Origin: Mycetohabitans rhizoxinica HKI 454
GTDB taxonomy: Bacteria > Pseudomonadota > Gammaproteobacteria > Burkholderiales > Burkholderiaceae
Direction: 5' to 3'
Length of the DNA: 64,000 bases
NCBI RefSeq assembly: GCF_000198775.1
Contig: NC_014722.1
Coordinates: forward strand, 1,121,735-1,185,734
Under the pieces are notes generated by a model. The model worked only from the letters and a program-made list of their open reading frames with translations. It did no database searches and was not told the origin of the DNA. Both the position numbers and the translations under genes were made by a program. Of the stretch, positions 18,957 through 28,792 are shown one piece after another. Within the stretch, counting starts at the first letter, position 1; each line of letters starts with the position of its first letter.

Positions 18957-19040
18957 GCACTGAGCACTGAGCACTGAGCACTGGGCACTGAGCACTGGGC
19001 ACTGGGCACTGAGCACTGGGCACTGGGCACTGGGCACCGA
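18957..19040. repeat. 12 tandem copies of a 7-bp unit
   Basis: The unit GCACTGA/GCACTGG is repeated twelve times without interruption; the last copy is GCACCGA. It lies between the stop codons of the convergent porin and histidine kinase genes. It is non-coding and its copy number may vary between isolates. Confidence 0.95.
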
Positions 19041-19087
19041 GCGGGGAGCAGGAAAGCACGGTGCACCGTATGCCGAGGCGCGAGTCG

Positions 19088-21013
19088 TCAGCGTTGCAAG
19101 GAGTCCTTACTGGCTTGCCGCATGCTGCGCTCGAGCAGCGCATCTAACTGGGCTGGTTTAATCGGCTTGACCAAGTGCGCGTCAAAACCGCTGGCCAACG
19201 ATCGGGCGCGGTCACCTGGTTGGCCGAAGCCAGACATCGCAACAAGCGTCGAGCCGGACAGGTCCACACTCGAGCGCAATACGCCCGCCACGCCGAACCC
19301 GTCGACATTGGGCATGGCCAGGTCGGTCAGCACGAGATCCGGCAGGAACACGCGGGCGATCTCGATCGCGTGCGCGCCATCGTAGGCCACGCGGGCCATG
19401 TGGCCCTTGAGTTCGAGCAGGACGGCGAGGCTGTCGGCGGAATCGCGATTGTCGTCCACGACGAGCACCCGTAGGGGTATCGACGGTGTAGACATGACGA
19501 CGCTGGACGATGCCGGCGGATCCGCCTGTGCTTGATGCCGGGCGATCGGCAACCGTATCGTGAACGTGCTGCCGCTGCCGAGCCCATCACTGGACGCGTC
19601 GATCATTCCGCCATGAAGCTCGATCAGCGAGCGGCACAGCGTCAGGCCGATTCCCAGGCCAGTATCGGTTGGATTCTGTGCGTGGTTTTCTTGCACGAAC
19701 AGGTTAAAGATCGACTTCAGACCCTCCTGCGAGATGCCCCGGCCCTGGTCGATCACGCGCAGGAAGATCATGCGCTTTCCGACAGTGACCTCAATGCTGA
19801 TCCGAGCGCCGCTGGGCGAGAACTTGGAGGCGTTGTCCAGCAAGTTTTGCACTGCCTGGACCAATCGTGTCATGTCGCCACGGACCCAGGCCGGTTGGGG
19901 CGGCAATTGCACGTGCAAACTCTGCCAACGCTCGTCGATGAACGGGCGGGCAGCCTCCACGCTGCGGGCGACGACTTCCGCCATGTCGATGCAGGCCAGG
20001 CGCAGCTCCAACTTGCCGGTGGTGATTCGCCCGATGTCCAGCAGATCGTCGACAAGCCGCGTCAAATGGCTGACCTGCCGATCGATCACGTCGCGGCAAT
20101 GACGCATCGTCGCATCGACATTCGGGACCAGCTGCATCACGCTGACTGCATTACGCACGGGGGCAAGCGGATTGCGCAATTCATGCGCGAGCATCGCGAG
20201 AAATTCGCTCATGCGGCGGCTGGACAGCTCTAGTTCCTCCAGACGCTTGCGCTCGGTCATATCGCGCGTCACCATGGTGAAGCCAAGCAGTGCGCCGGCG
20301 GCGTCGCGTACCGCCGTGATCACAACATTGGCCCAGAACAATGTGCCGTCCTTGCGCACGCGCCATGCATTGTCCTCGACACGCTCCGTGTTCGCGGCGG
20401 CTTGCAACTGCTGCTCAGGCATGCCGTCGGTGTTATCGTCGTCGCGATAGAAGACAGACATATGGCGGCCAATGATCTCTTCTGAACGGTACCCGTTGAT
20501 CTGCATGGCGCCAGCGTTCCAGCTCGCCACGCGGCCTTGTGGATCCAGCATGCAAATGGCGTAGTCCTTGACCGATTCGACCATCAGTCTGAACCGTTCT
20601 TCGCTCTGGCGAAGCTTGTCCTCCTCTGCACGTCGCTCGGTCAAGTCGCGGGTGATTTTTGCGAAGCCGTACAATTCGCCCGATGGCGCGCGCAGCGCTG
20701 TGATCACGACATTGGCCCAGAATCTCGATCCGTCCCGACGGACGCGCCAACCCTCATCTTCAACGCGGCCGAATTCGGCGGCATGCCGCAATTCATATTC
20801 GGGTTTGCCGTCCGCGATGTCGGCCGGACTGTAGAACACTGAAAAGTGGCGCCCGATGATTTCTTCGGCACGGTATCCTTTAATGTACTGAGCACCGGTA
20901 TTCCAACTCGCGACGTGGCCTTCCGGATCAAGCATGAAAATCGCGTAGTCCTTGATGTTCTGGACCATCAGTTCGAAAGCGGCAGGATCATGCAGCACAG
21001 CTCGCCCTGACAT
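19088..21013 (-). CDS. hybrid sensor histidine kinase, PAS-PAS-HisKA-HATPase-REC
   Basis: About 641 residues, with no membrane segment, so it is a cytoplasmic sensor. Two similar PAS domains (about 10-120 and 135-250; each has DYAIxMLDPxGxVASWNxGA and FWANVVITAxR) come first. The HisKA H-box is MLAHELRNPLAPVRNAV. The HATPase has N-box LLDNASKFSPSG, DQGRGIS and GLGIGLTLC. A C-terminal receiver domain has VVDDNRDSA, phospho-acceptor Asp in VLTDLAMPN, and KPI. The duplicated PAS text suggests internal duplication. A GTG at 21034 is an alternative start. The partner regulator is not adjacent. Confidence 0.94.
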   Translation of the reverse strand: MSGRAVLHDPAAFELMVQNIKDYAIFMLDPEGHVASWNTGAQYIKGYRAEEIIGRHFSVFYSPADIADGKPEYELRHAAEFGRVEDEGWRVRRDGSRFWANVVITALRAPSGELYGFAKITRDLTERRAEEDKLRQSEERFRLMVESVKDYAICMLDPQGRVASWNAGAMQINGYRSEEIIGRHMSVFYRDDDNTDGMPEQQLQAAANTERVEDNAWRVRKDGTLFWANVVITAVRDAAGALLGFTMVTRDMTERKRLEELELSSRRMSEFLAMLAHELRNPLAPVRNAVSVMQLVPNVDATMRHCRDVIDRQVSHLTRLVDDLLDIGRITTGKLELRLACIDMAEVVARSVEAARPFIDERWQSLHVQLPPQPAWVRGDMTRLVQAVQNLLDNASKFSPSGARISIEVTVGKRMIFLRVIDQGRGISQEGLKSIFNLFVQENHAQNPTDTGLGIGLTLCRSLIELHGGMIDASSDGLGSGSTFTIRLPIARHQAQADPPASSSVVMSTPSIPLRVLVVDDNRDSADSLAVLLELKGHMARVAYDGAHAIEIARVFLPDLVLTDLAMPNVDGFGVAGVLRSSVDLSGSTLVAMSGFGQPGDRARSLASGFDAHLVKPIKPAQLDALLERSMRQASKDSLQR

Positions 21014-21118
21014 CGTGGTCACCGTTGTTTCCACAGGTTGGCTGGCAGCACTGGGGGTCTGTCTTGCATGGCAGTATGGGTTCTTAGCTATGGCGGTAGG
21101 GATTTCCAGTTTGGCATT

Positions 21119-22436
21119 TTATTGATGAGCTTGCCGCCATCGCTGATACCAGTTCATCAACGGCGTAGCGGAAATGCCGTGGACTACAACTGATGCAGTG
21201 ACGACGAACAATGCAGTGGACACGATCGCCGTGCTAGCCTGCACACCGTGCTCGACTGCGAAGGCGGTGTAGTAGAACGAACCGATTCCACGGATGCCGA
21301 ACCAGCTCATCAGGCGACGCTGTGCCGGCGAGGCGCGGGAGCCGGCCAGTGAAATGCCCCACCGCGAGTGGGCGAACAAGTAGAAATAGCACGGCCGCCA
21401 CCATCGCATTGCGCTGGCTTAACAACGGCGCTGGCAAGGTAGTTAGTACATTGCCGATGACGATCATCGTGGCCATTTCCGCGATTTTCTCCAGTTCGAT
21501 CGTGAAGCCGAGAATGGACTCGGCCATGTAGGCGTGAGCCTTGTCCGGATGTGCCGCAGTCGCCTGAACGTTCTGTGGGTCGAGTGTGCCGATCGTCGCC
21601 TGCGCCGTGCGCTCGCCGCTGGCACGATGCTCGACACGGCGCATCGCGACACCGGCGGCAAAGACTGCAAGGAATCCGTATGTATGGGCGAGTTCTGCGG
21701 CGCCGTACGACAACACAATCAGCCCGAGGGCAAAAAAGCCCTCCAGGCCCAGTGCCTGTGCGTGCCGTGTGCGCAGCCATGCCACTATGTGGGTCGTTGC
21801 CCATCCGAGGGTGGCACCGATGCCGATTGCACCAACGCCGCCCCAGAGCGCATGAGCCATGAAGATCGGGGACAGTGCCGCGGCGATCGGCCTATCCGGT
21901 TGGTTGCACAAGGCAATGCCGAGGAGCGCGAATGGCATGGCCGCCCCGTCGTTCAATCCGCCTTCGCCGGACAGCGCAAAACGCATCTGGTCCTGATCGC
22001 GTGAATCTTGTACCTGAACGTCGTGGGCCAGCACGGGATCGGTCGGGGCCAGGATGGCGGCTGTCAACAGTGCGGGACCGACTGGTAGATCGAGTACTAC
22101 CATGCCGAACGCAGTCAATAACGGTATCGTGACGAGCATCGCCAGCACGCCGAGCCTTAGCGGCAAGCCCCAAAGTGGATTGGCCAGCGGCACCCGCAAC
22201 CGCAAGCCAATGGCGAATAGCGACACGAGCAGGGCCACCTCAGTCAACACTCGCAGCAAATGCGCGTCGCGAAAAATATCCAGCGCGAGTATTCCGGCTC
22301 CGGGCGTGCCGAGTGCAGCGCCTATTGCCAGATACAGCATCGCGCTGCTGCAGGGCAGGCGCTTGAGCAGCGAGCCGGCGATGCCCATTACGACGAAGAC
22401 GCTGCCCACGATGAGGAACCAGGTTGTTTCACACAT
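21119..22436 (-). pseudogene. NhaP-type Na+(K+)/H+ antiporter, frameshifted near the 3' end
   Basis: A CPA1-family cation/proton antiporter with ~12 hydrophobic helices. The ion-binding region is LLTAAILAPTDPVLAHDVQV, with ALSGEGGLNDGAAMPFA after it; these are the conserved NhaP signatures. From 22436 the frame is normal to LLVRPLAV. It then leaves the family sequence; the correct continuation (GISLAGSRASPAQRRLMSWFGIRG, shown here as two halves: GISLAGSRASPAQ and RRLMSWFGIRG) is in another frame ending at 21119. One G fewer in the GGGG run near 21356-21359 would restore it. Either a sequence error or a decayed gene. Confidence 0.85.
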
Positions 22437-22481
22437 GATGCATGGGCGCGCTGGGTCGGATAGACGCTCGGGCGCGCATTG

Positions 22482-22862
22482 TCACGATCCTCGGCGCCGG
22501 CCGAATGTGTCCCGCAATGCCTGCTTGGATCGTTCCAGGACCTGGCGGCGCGACACAGGTAAGTGCTTTCCGGCTCGGTTGATGTAAAAATTTAGCATCG
22601 ACATGGCCGATTGGAACGGCGTGCCGCGACGCCGTGTGCTGTGCATCGACGCGCGCTTAAGCGATTCAGCGATTTGCTGCGCCGTGCCCTGCTTGAAGAC
22701 ATCCGGCTCCAAGTCCAACGCGTGGCTGTGCTGGGTCACGTCGCGTGACCAGCGTTTTGCACGGTTGCCGCAATGGGCAGCGCGCGCTGTCGCGTGACGC
22801 TGGCGCGGCGGGCGGCCATTACGGTGCCGGGTGGAGGGATGGGAACGGGTGCTGCTTGTCAT
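22482..22862 (-). CDS. DUF3175 family protein
   Basis: About 126 residues. The N-terminal ~45 residues are basic and low-complexity. The remainder matches the DUF3175 pattern: KRWSRDVTQHSHALDLEPDVF, SLKRASMHS, then FQSAMSMLNFYINRAGKHLP and a Lys/Arg-rich end. The family function is unknown; members are small basic cytoplasmic proteins common in Burkholderia and rhizobia, often near stress or DNA-repair genes. ATG 22862 is chosen over a longer GTG/ATG start at 22898. The LigD polymerase domain gene lies about 560 bp away. Confidence 0.78.
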   Translation of the reverse strand: MTSSTRSHPSTRHRNGRPPRQRHATARAAHCGNRAKRWSRDVTQHSHALDLEPDVFKQGTAQQIAESLKRASMHSTRRRGTPFQSAMSMLNFYINRAGKHLPVSRRQVLERSKQALRDTFGRRRGS

Positions 22863-23253
22863 GGCGGCCTCTCGGTATGCGACAACGCGCTTTCGCAAGC
22901 TTCATGCCCATGCGTCGCCGACTTAGCGGCCCCGGGTCGGGGCGGCAGCAGATTGGCCAGGCATGATTGATGCAATGCCGAAGAGAGTCGAAACAACGGA
23001 GCCGTTACGTCTGGCTGTATCACTCACCCTGCCCACACACGGAGTACGCCATGTCACGGATGTCATCGCTGAGGGACAGACAGGCGATCCGCAAGCTTGC
23101 TGCCGACGCGAAACCACAATGAATCGCGCTACCGTCGTGCCGCCGTGTCCCATCGTCTGACGGTTTTCATCTGCTTGTGCGACTGGCACGCGCGCAAGGG
23201 GTCTAGTCATGTGCCGATGGCCGTTGCCGGCCTTTGATTTGGGGAAAAATGCC
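22863..23253. other. intergenic region, no recognisable gene
   Basis: Nearly 390 bases between divergent small genes. Short open frames have no recognisable similarity. GGGGAAAAATGCC just before the next gene could serve as a ribosome site. Nothing else stands out. Confidence 0.4.
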
Positions 23254-23415
23254 ATGCTTCGTTACGCTGTTATTTTTTTCATCATTTCTATCATCGCTGC
23301 CGTATTCGGCTTTGGCGGGATCGCTACGGGCGCAGCTGAAATCGCAAAAATACTGTTTTTCATCTTCCTCGTGATTTTTCTGGCGACGCTGTTGCTTGGC
23401 CTGATCAGGCGATAA
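23254..23415 (+). CDS. DUF1328 (YtjA-like) small membrane protein
   Basis: A 53-residue protein with two hydrophobic helices: [20 protein letters not shown], then [20 protein letters not shown] and a short basic end (GLIRR). This is the DUF1328/YtjA pattern of tiny inner-membrane proteins, function unknown, often stress-induced. ATG 23254 is chosen because the family starts MLRYAVIF; an upstream in-frame ATG at 23209 would add unrelated residues. Confidence 0.9.
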   Translation: MLRYAVIFFIISIIAAVFGFGGIATGAAEIAKILFFIFLVIFLATLLLGLIRR

Positions 23416-23425
23416 CCGCTGCTGT

Positions 23426-24355
23426 ATGAAAGACTCGGAGCAACGCAACTTGCATGAGACGGTGGCGGGTGTGCGGATTTCGCATCCCGATCGGGTGATG
23501 GATCCGCACACCGGTACCCGCAAAATTGACCTGGTTCGCTATTTCGAATGGGTGGCCCCGGTGTTGCTGCCTCATCTGCGCGCACGGCCTGTCGGGTTAT
23601 TGCGCGCACCGGGCGGGATCGATGCAGAGTTGTTTTTCCAAAGGCATAGCGATCGGCTTGCGATACCGCATGTCACGCAGCACGAAGGCCTGGACCCTGG
23701 ACACAAGCCACTGATTACCATCGACGATACGGCGGCGCTGGTGGGGGCCGCCCAGATGGACGTAATCGAACTCCATACATGGAACGCACAGCTTCCTGCC
23801 ATCGAACATCCCGACCGGGTCGTCTTTGATCTTGATCCCGATCCAGCGTTGCCGTGGCGCGCTATGCTTGAGGCCGCCGAACGTTTGCGCACTGTGTTGG
23901 CTGACCTCAGCTTACGGTGCTGGTGCAAAACCAGCGGCGGAAAGGGGTTGCATGTGGTCGTCCCGTTGGACTCACACGCCAGTTGGGACGACACCAAGGC
24001 GTTCTCGCAGCGCATTGCCCGCCATATGGCCACCGTCTGGTCAGCGCAGTTTGGTGCAAAAATGGGCGAGCCGAATCGCCGGGGCAAGATCTTCGTCGAT
24101 TACCTGCGCAACAGCCGCGGCGCAACCACGATCGCCGCCTACGTACCGCGCGCCCGGCCAGGGGGGGCTGTGTCGATGCCCCTCACATGGGACGAGGTGC
24201 CTCACACGAGCAGCGCGGCGCAATGGACATTGCGCAACATCGCCGAGCGGCTCGACCGATTAGGCGCGGACCCCTGGGCTGGCTATTGGAGCACGCGCCA
24301 GCGCATCACAGCGGCGATGCTTGAGCGCTTGGAGCCGGGCGACGAGAGCGCCTGA
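23426..24355 (+). CDS. stand-alone LigD-type polymerase/primase domain
   Basis: A 309-residue protein equal to the polymerase (archaeo-eukaryotic primase fold) module of bacterial LigD, the NHEJ enzyme working with Ku. Visible motifs are VFDLDPDPALPW (catalytic Asp pair), SGGKGLHVVVPL (His of the active site) and the C-terminal VSMPLTWDEV. It starts MKDSEQRNLHETVAGVRISH, where the Pol domain normally begins, so there is no phosphoesterase or ligase domain. Burkholderia LigD is usually one ~900-residue protein with the Pol module last. This could be a genuine separate Pol protein or the surviving end of a split ligD. No ku or ligase gene is adjacent. Confidence 0.85.
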   Translation: MKDSEQRNLHETVAGVRISHPDRVMDPHTGTRKIDLVRYFEWVAPVLLPHLRARPVGLLRAPGGIDAELFFQRHSDRLAIPHVTQHEGLDPGHKPLITIDDTAALVGAAQMDVIELHTWNAQLPAIEHPDRVVFDLDPDPALPWRAMLEAAERLRTVLADLSLRCWCKTSGGKGLHVVVPLDSHASWDDTKAFSQRIARHMATVWSAQFGAKMGEPNRRGKIFVDYLRNSRGATTIAAYVPRARPGGAVSMPLTWDEVPHTSSAAQWTLRNIAERLDRLGADPWAGYWSTRQRITAAMLERLEPGDESA

Positions 24356-24358
24356 GCG

Positions 24359-24989
24359 CGCCCGCGTGCGAGGCACTCAATCCATACACGCATCTATCGG
24401 ATGTTATGCCTGACCGCCGCGGTCTATGCCTGTGCTTGGCACTCCGCGCGCTTGCCTTGTTTGGCCAGTTCATCGTTGCTGTGCTCTGTGCCCAGCTTGG
24501 TGCCATCAACAGCCATGAATCCGCCAGCACGCTTCTGGATACACTGCTTCTCGTGCTTGCGTGCCGTCATCACGCTCATCCTGAGAGCAGCGGCATAGCT
24601 GCCATGATGAACTCTTAGCGGATGGCTCAGCATGCATGCCGTGTTTGGCGAGATGCAGCCTTCGAACACCGCACTTGGCATGCCGGAAGCCACGGGGTCA
24701 GTGGGTTTGTGCCTGGACTGTCGGGCAGGTACAGACGGTTATCGTGGCAGGCATCGTGGCAGGCACAACAGCGGCCTCGCCTGACATCCGACGATGAATG
24801 TCTTCCCGCACCGTTGTAAAAAGGGCACGGGTAGGCCGTAGCCACCGCACGCCGGGATCGGCATGTGCTCACCGCATGGCGGCCCATCACGCAATTGGCA
24901 CGGGTGTTGCTCGTCCATGAGACAGCGGTCCGCGCCGCATTGTGTGTGTGCGGTCGCGCTTGTTTTTCAAAATTGAAGGATTACCGAAA
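24359..24989. other. gene-free stretch, probably decayed sequence
   Basis: About 630 bases with no frame that I can assign. A minus-strand frame (24424-24693) contains FMAVDGTKLGTEHSNDELAK, but I do not recognise it. The end carries the rpoN leader, with GAAGGA at 24974-24979. Loss of a former gene here is plausible but unproven. Confidence 0.35.
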
Positions 24990-26468
24990 ATGCCCCAACT
25001 ACTGGAACAACGCATGCGTCAGTCGCTGGCATTGACGCCGCGGCTGCAGCAGTCGGTGCGCCTTTTGCAGCTGTCTTCCGTCGAGTTCCAGCAAGAACTG
25101 CGCGCGGCGCTGGACTCTAATCCTTTTCTCGAGGACGACTCGTTGAACGGAGCCGAAGATGCGGTACCGGATACGCTGACCAGCGCTGGCTGTGATAGTG
25201 GGGACGGCGTATTGCCGTCCTGCGCCGAACCCATCACCAGTGGCACGGAGGCCGCCGGTGTGGCTGCGGAAACACCCTATTCGGATACGGCCACAACGGA
25301 TTTTGCTGGCGATCCGTATGATCACGGCCCAATTCGTGAGTACAGTGGCGCGGACAACAGCGATCCGACTGCTTGGTTACGCATTCAGCCGTCGCTACGC
25401 GAGCAATTGCAGGGCACGTTGTGCCTGTATCGCCTTGATGAGCGCGACCAGGAGTTGGCTCAATTGGTGATTGAGGCGCTGGACGACGATGGTTACCTGC
25501 GCCAACCCCTGTCGGAGCTGGCCGCGCTCGCCGAGCTTGGTACGCCACCCACGGACGAGGAGTTGTTGGTTGCGCTACGTTTTGTTCAATCATTGGACAA
25601 GCCTGGTATCGGCGCCCGCTCATTGTCCGAGTGCCTGCTGTTGCAGTTGAATGCGATGCCGGATGACACGCCACGGCGCGACATTGCACGTGAGATCATC
25701 GTGCATCACTTGGAGCGGTTGGCGCGGCGCGAATTCGGTGAATTGCAGAAGCATATCGGTTGCAGCACGCGCGCGTTGCACGAGGCCTGTGCGCTCATCC
25801 GCAAGCTTGATCCGAAGCCCGGCAATGCCTATGGACGGGCTGAGGACAACTATGTTGTGCCGGACGTGATCGTGCGGCAGGCGCGAGACAAGTTTGTCGT
25901 TACCGTGAATCCCGCCGTGCTACCGCGCGCTCGGATCAACCGGATGTACGCGGATTTGTTTGCGCAAGCATCGGGCACTAACCGCTCGCCGCTGGGGCAG
26001 CAATTGCAGGAAGCGCGCTGGCTGTTGCGTAATGCGCAGCAGCGCTTCGATACGATCCAGCGGGTCGCCGAATGCATCGTGGCCCACCAAAAGGCGTTCT
26101 TCCTATACGGTGAAATCGCACTAAAGCCGTTAGTGCTGCGCGACGTCGCGGATGAGCTTGGCCTGCACGAGTCGACAATCTCGCGCGCCACGGGCAACAA
26201 ATACATGGCGACACCGCGCGGCATATTCGAGTTCAAGCACTTCTTCCCCCGTGAACTGTGTACCCAGAGCGGCGGAACGTGTTCCGCGGCGGCCGTGCGG
26301 GCATTGCTTAAGGAAATGATCGATGCCGAGAATGCACGCGATCCATTGTCCGACGTCACGCTTGCGCGGATGCTGACGCAGCAGGGCATCCAGGTGGCCC
26401 GGCGTACCGTGACGAAGTATCGGCAGCAAATGAAGGTGCCGCCGGCAGACTTGCGCCGGCAGGCGTAA
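24990..26468 (+). CDS. rpoN: RNA polymerase sigma-54 factor
   Basis: A 492-residue sigma-54. Region I begins RMRQSLALTPRLQQSVRLLQL (activator interaction; Gln/Leu-rich). Region II is acidic (~50-110). The core-binding domain, the HTH (LGLHESTISRATGNKYMATP) and the RpoN box ARRTVTKYR near the C-terminus are all present. It directs transcription from -24/-12 promoters with bEBP activators. It is not beside lptB/hpf/ptsN as the usual chromosomal rpoN is, so it may be a second copy (rpoN2); Burkholderia often have two. The start ATG 24990 has GAAGGA 10 bases upstream. Confidence 0.93.
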   Translation: MPQLLEQRMRQSLALTPRLQQSVRLLQLSSVEFQQELRAALDSNPFLEDDSLNGAEDAVPDTLTSAGCDSGDGVLPSCAEPITSGTEAAGVAAETPYSDTATTDFAGDPYDHGPIREYSGADNSDPTAWLRIQPSLREQLQGTLCLYRLDERDQELAQLVIEALDDDGYLRQPLSELAALAELGTPPTDEELLVALRFVQSLDKPGIGARSLSECLLLQLNAMPDDTPRRDIAREIIVHHLERLARREFGELQKHIGCSTRALHEACALIRKLDPKPGNAYGRAEDNYVVPDVIVRQARDKFVVTVNPAVLPRARINRMYADLFAQASGTNRSPLGQQLQEARWLLRNAQQRFDTIQRVAECIVAHQKAFFLYGEIALKPLVLRDVADELGLHESTISRATGNKYMATPRGIFEFKHFFPRELCTQSGGTCSAAAVRALLKEMIDAENARDPLSDVTLARMLTQQGIQVARRTVTKYRQQMKVPPADLRRQA

Positions 26469-26547
26469 AGCCGTCGTTGGTGGCCTGTGCAGCGCGGCGC
26501 TTGGAAGCCGGGCGTGGTCGCCCCCGCGTGACCGCGCACCGCGTTGC

Positions 26548-27333
26548 TCAGCCTCCGTATATGTCGAAATCGAAGTACTTTTGCTCGAGCTTTTTATAAG
26601 TACCATCGTTGAGCATGTCGGAGATGGCCTTGTTGATCATCACCTTCAGGTCGGTGTCTTTCTTGCGCAGGCCGATGCTCGCACCGGTACCCAGCGTTTT
26701 TTCGTCTTGCAGGCCAGGGCCGACGAATGCGTATCCTTTGCCGCGCGGTGTCTTCAGAAAGCCGACGTCGGCTTGTACCGTGTCCTGCAGCGCCGCGTCC
26801 AGGCGGCCAGCGAGCAGGTCGGCATAGACCTGATCCTGATTCTGGTAGGGGACAACCTCGACGCCCTTAGGCGCCCAGTACGTCTTCGCGTATGTTTCTT
26901 GAATGGTGCCTTGTTCGACGCCCACGCGCTTACCCTTGAGCGATTCTGGCGTCGGCTGGATGCTCGAGCCGACTTTGGCTACCAGCCGCGTCGGCGTGTT
27001 GAACAGTTTGGCCGAGAACGCGACCTGCTTGGCGCGCTGCGGCGTCATTGTCATCGAGGACAGCACGCCGTCAAACTTACGCGCTTTGAGGGCGGGAATC
27101 ATGCCGTCGAAATTGTTCTCGACCCACATGCACTTGGCGTGCAAGCGACGGCAGATCTCGTTGCCCAGGTCGATGTCGAAGCCGACTAGCTTGCCGTCCG
27201 CGGCCTTCGATTCGAAAGGCGGATAGCTCGCGTCGACGCCGAATCGGATAGTGGACCAGTCCTTGGCATAAGCGCCGGCGGATGCGCCGAAGGCGACAAC
27301 CGCGACAGACATAGCGGCAAATAGTTTTTTCAC
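26548..27333 (-). CDS. periplasmic amino-acid-binding protein (Lys/Arg/Orn/His type)
   Basis: An SBP family 3 protein of 261 residues that captures basic amino acids for an ABC importer. The signal peptide is VKKLFAAMSVAVVAFGASAGAYA. The mature part has the family signature FGVDASYPPFESKAADGKLVGFDIDL (seen near residues 30-55) and EICRRLHAKC. GTG 27333 is chosen over ATG 27378 because AGGAGG sits 6 bases before it. No permease or ATPase gene is adjacent, so it is an orphan or serves a system elsewhere. Confidence 0.92.
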   Translation of the reverse strand: MKKLFAAMSVAVVAFGASAGAYAKDWSTIRFGVDASYPPFESKAADGKLVGFDIDLGNEICRRLHAKCMWVENNFDGMIPALKARKFDGVLSSMTMTPQRAKQVAFSAKLFNTPTRLVAKVGSSIQPTPESLKGKRVGVEQGTIQETYAKTYWAPKGVEVVPYQNQDQVYADLLAGRLDAALQDTVQADVGFLKTPRGKGYAFVGPGLQDEKTLGTGASIGLRKKDTDLKVMINKAISDMLNDGTYKKLEQKYFDFDIYGG

Positions 27334-27786
27334 TTTTAGCCTCCTTTGAGCCTTGGTGGGTTGTGGATTTGCATGCATCCCTCCTGTAAGAGGAACGTAT
27401 TGGCGGGTGCACCACGCATGAACCGGTGAGCCGCGCGTGCTGCCTCTGCGCCGCGCAGAGTAACAGTCTAGACACGCTGCGTCGAGAGGGTGGCGCTCAA
27501 GTATGTATTTAATAGGGACGGGATTGTCGGATCTTGACCGTCGAAAGGCCGTGCGTTGGACTGGATGACGGGGGATAAGTGTGCAGCGTCCTGCGTAAAG
27601 TCCCGTATGCAGGCCGTCAACGAACCAAACCAGTGACCGCGCCGAGCGTGAACACGCATGTGGTGCTGCGCTTGACTTTGCGAACCTGAATCAACCAGTC
27701 AGGCGCCGTGCGGTGCCGTCGGCGACCACGTTGCGCGGCAGTGCTTGGACGTTGGCCGTCGCCGATGCCATAGACCCAGCCTGCCG
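27334..27786. other. intergenic region with binding-protein promoter
   Basis: About 450 bases between the binding-protein gene and the convergent end of panE. It must hold the promoter of the former. Short frames on both strands look random. Confidence 0.4.
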
Positions 27787-28785
27787 CTACCCGACAGCGC
27801 CGCCGACGTAGGGCCCCATGCTACGACCCTTCAGCCGTATCAGGCCAAGCAGCATGTCCAGATAGGGCGTTGGCACGCCGCTCATCCGGGCAAGCTCATA
27901 CGGCGCGCCGACGATTCCATCGATCTCCATCGGCCTGCCGGCTTCGGCATCTTGCAACATCGATGTCTTGAACGCACCGAGTTGGCGCGTCTGAGCATTG
28001 CGTTGCTCGACACTCATGCCCATGTCCAGTCCCAGCTTCGCACCGATGGCTTGCGCTTCCCGCATCACTTCGACGACCAGGCGTGCGGTGAGCGGATCGT
28101 CCAGGATCACGTCGGCGGTTGAGCTGGTGAGCACGCTGATTGGGTTCATCGTCATGTTGCCCCACAGCTTCGCCCAAATCTCATGTTGGATCGAAGAGGC
28201 GAGCGACACGTCGAAACGAGCGTCTCGTAGCAGCCGGACAATCTCATGCTGGACCGCGTCGCCGGTGTCGTGCGGTGCCCGAGCGATTAGCAGGTTCCCC
28301 TTGTTGCGCACGATCACGCCGGGTTCGCGCACCGATGCGGCCAGGTGCACGACGAGGCCATCGGCCTGTGCCACGGGCAGCGCCGCGGATACGACGCCGC
28401 CAGGGTCCACCGATTCGAGCCGCCGATCGGCGCATGCGCCACCGAATTGGTGCAGGAACCACCACGGCACGCCGTTCATGACCGACACGATCCGCGTGTG
28501 CGGGCCGATCAATGGCGCCAGCGATGCTGCTGCATCGACCAGTGCATGGCCTTTCAGGCACACGAACACGATGTCTTGGGCGCCGAGCGCGGCGGGATCG
28601 TCTGTGGCGTGCGCGTGCACGATCGTGGGCTCGCCATCCTCGATCAGCGTCAGTCCGCGTGAGTGAATCGCCTCGAGTTGCGCGCCACGGGCCAGCACTT
28701 TGACCGGAACACTGGCCTGTGCAAGCCTGCCCGCCAGCAGGCCGCCGACCGCGCCGGCGCCCACGATGGTGATATTTTTGGACAT
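27787..28785 (-). CDS. panE: 2-dehydropantoate 2-reductase (ketopantoate reductase family)
   Basis: About 332 residues. The Rossmann NADPH site is ITIVGAGAVGGLLAG at the N-terminus. VFVCLKGHALVDA carries the conserved Lys. The C-terminal ketopantoate domain has IWAKLWGNMTMNPISVLT and SMLQDAEAGRPMEIDGIVG. The canonical reaction reduces ketopantoate in pantothenate synthesis. Many Burkholderia carry several paralogues, and pairing with a class II aldolase suggests a role in another 2-oxo acid pathway. It is 7 bp downstream of the aldolase gene, so the two form an operon. Confidence 0.88.
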   Translation of the reverse strand: MSKNITIVGAGAVGGLLAGRLAQASVPVKVLARGAQLEAIHSRGLTLIEDGEPTIVHAHATDDPAALGAQDIVFVCLKGHALVDAAASLAPLIGPHTRIVSVMNGVPWWFLHQFGGACADRRLESVDPGGVVSAALPVAQADGLVVHLAASVREPGVIVRNKGNLLIARAPHDTGDAVQHEIVRLLRDARFDVSLASSIQHEIWAKLWGNMTMNPISVLTSSTADVILDDPLTARLVVEVMREAQAIGAKLGLDMGMSVEQRNAQTRQLGAFKTSMLQDAEAGRPMEIDGIVGAPYELARMSGVPTPYLDMLLGLIRLKGRSMGPYVGGAVG

Positions 28786-28792
28786 CACGGTG

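Noticed and set aside
24424-24693. Minus-strand frame containing AVDGTKLGTEHSNDELAK
   Set aside because: No family recognised, and no promoter or ribosome site; could be debris.
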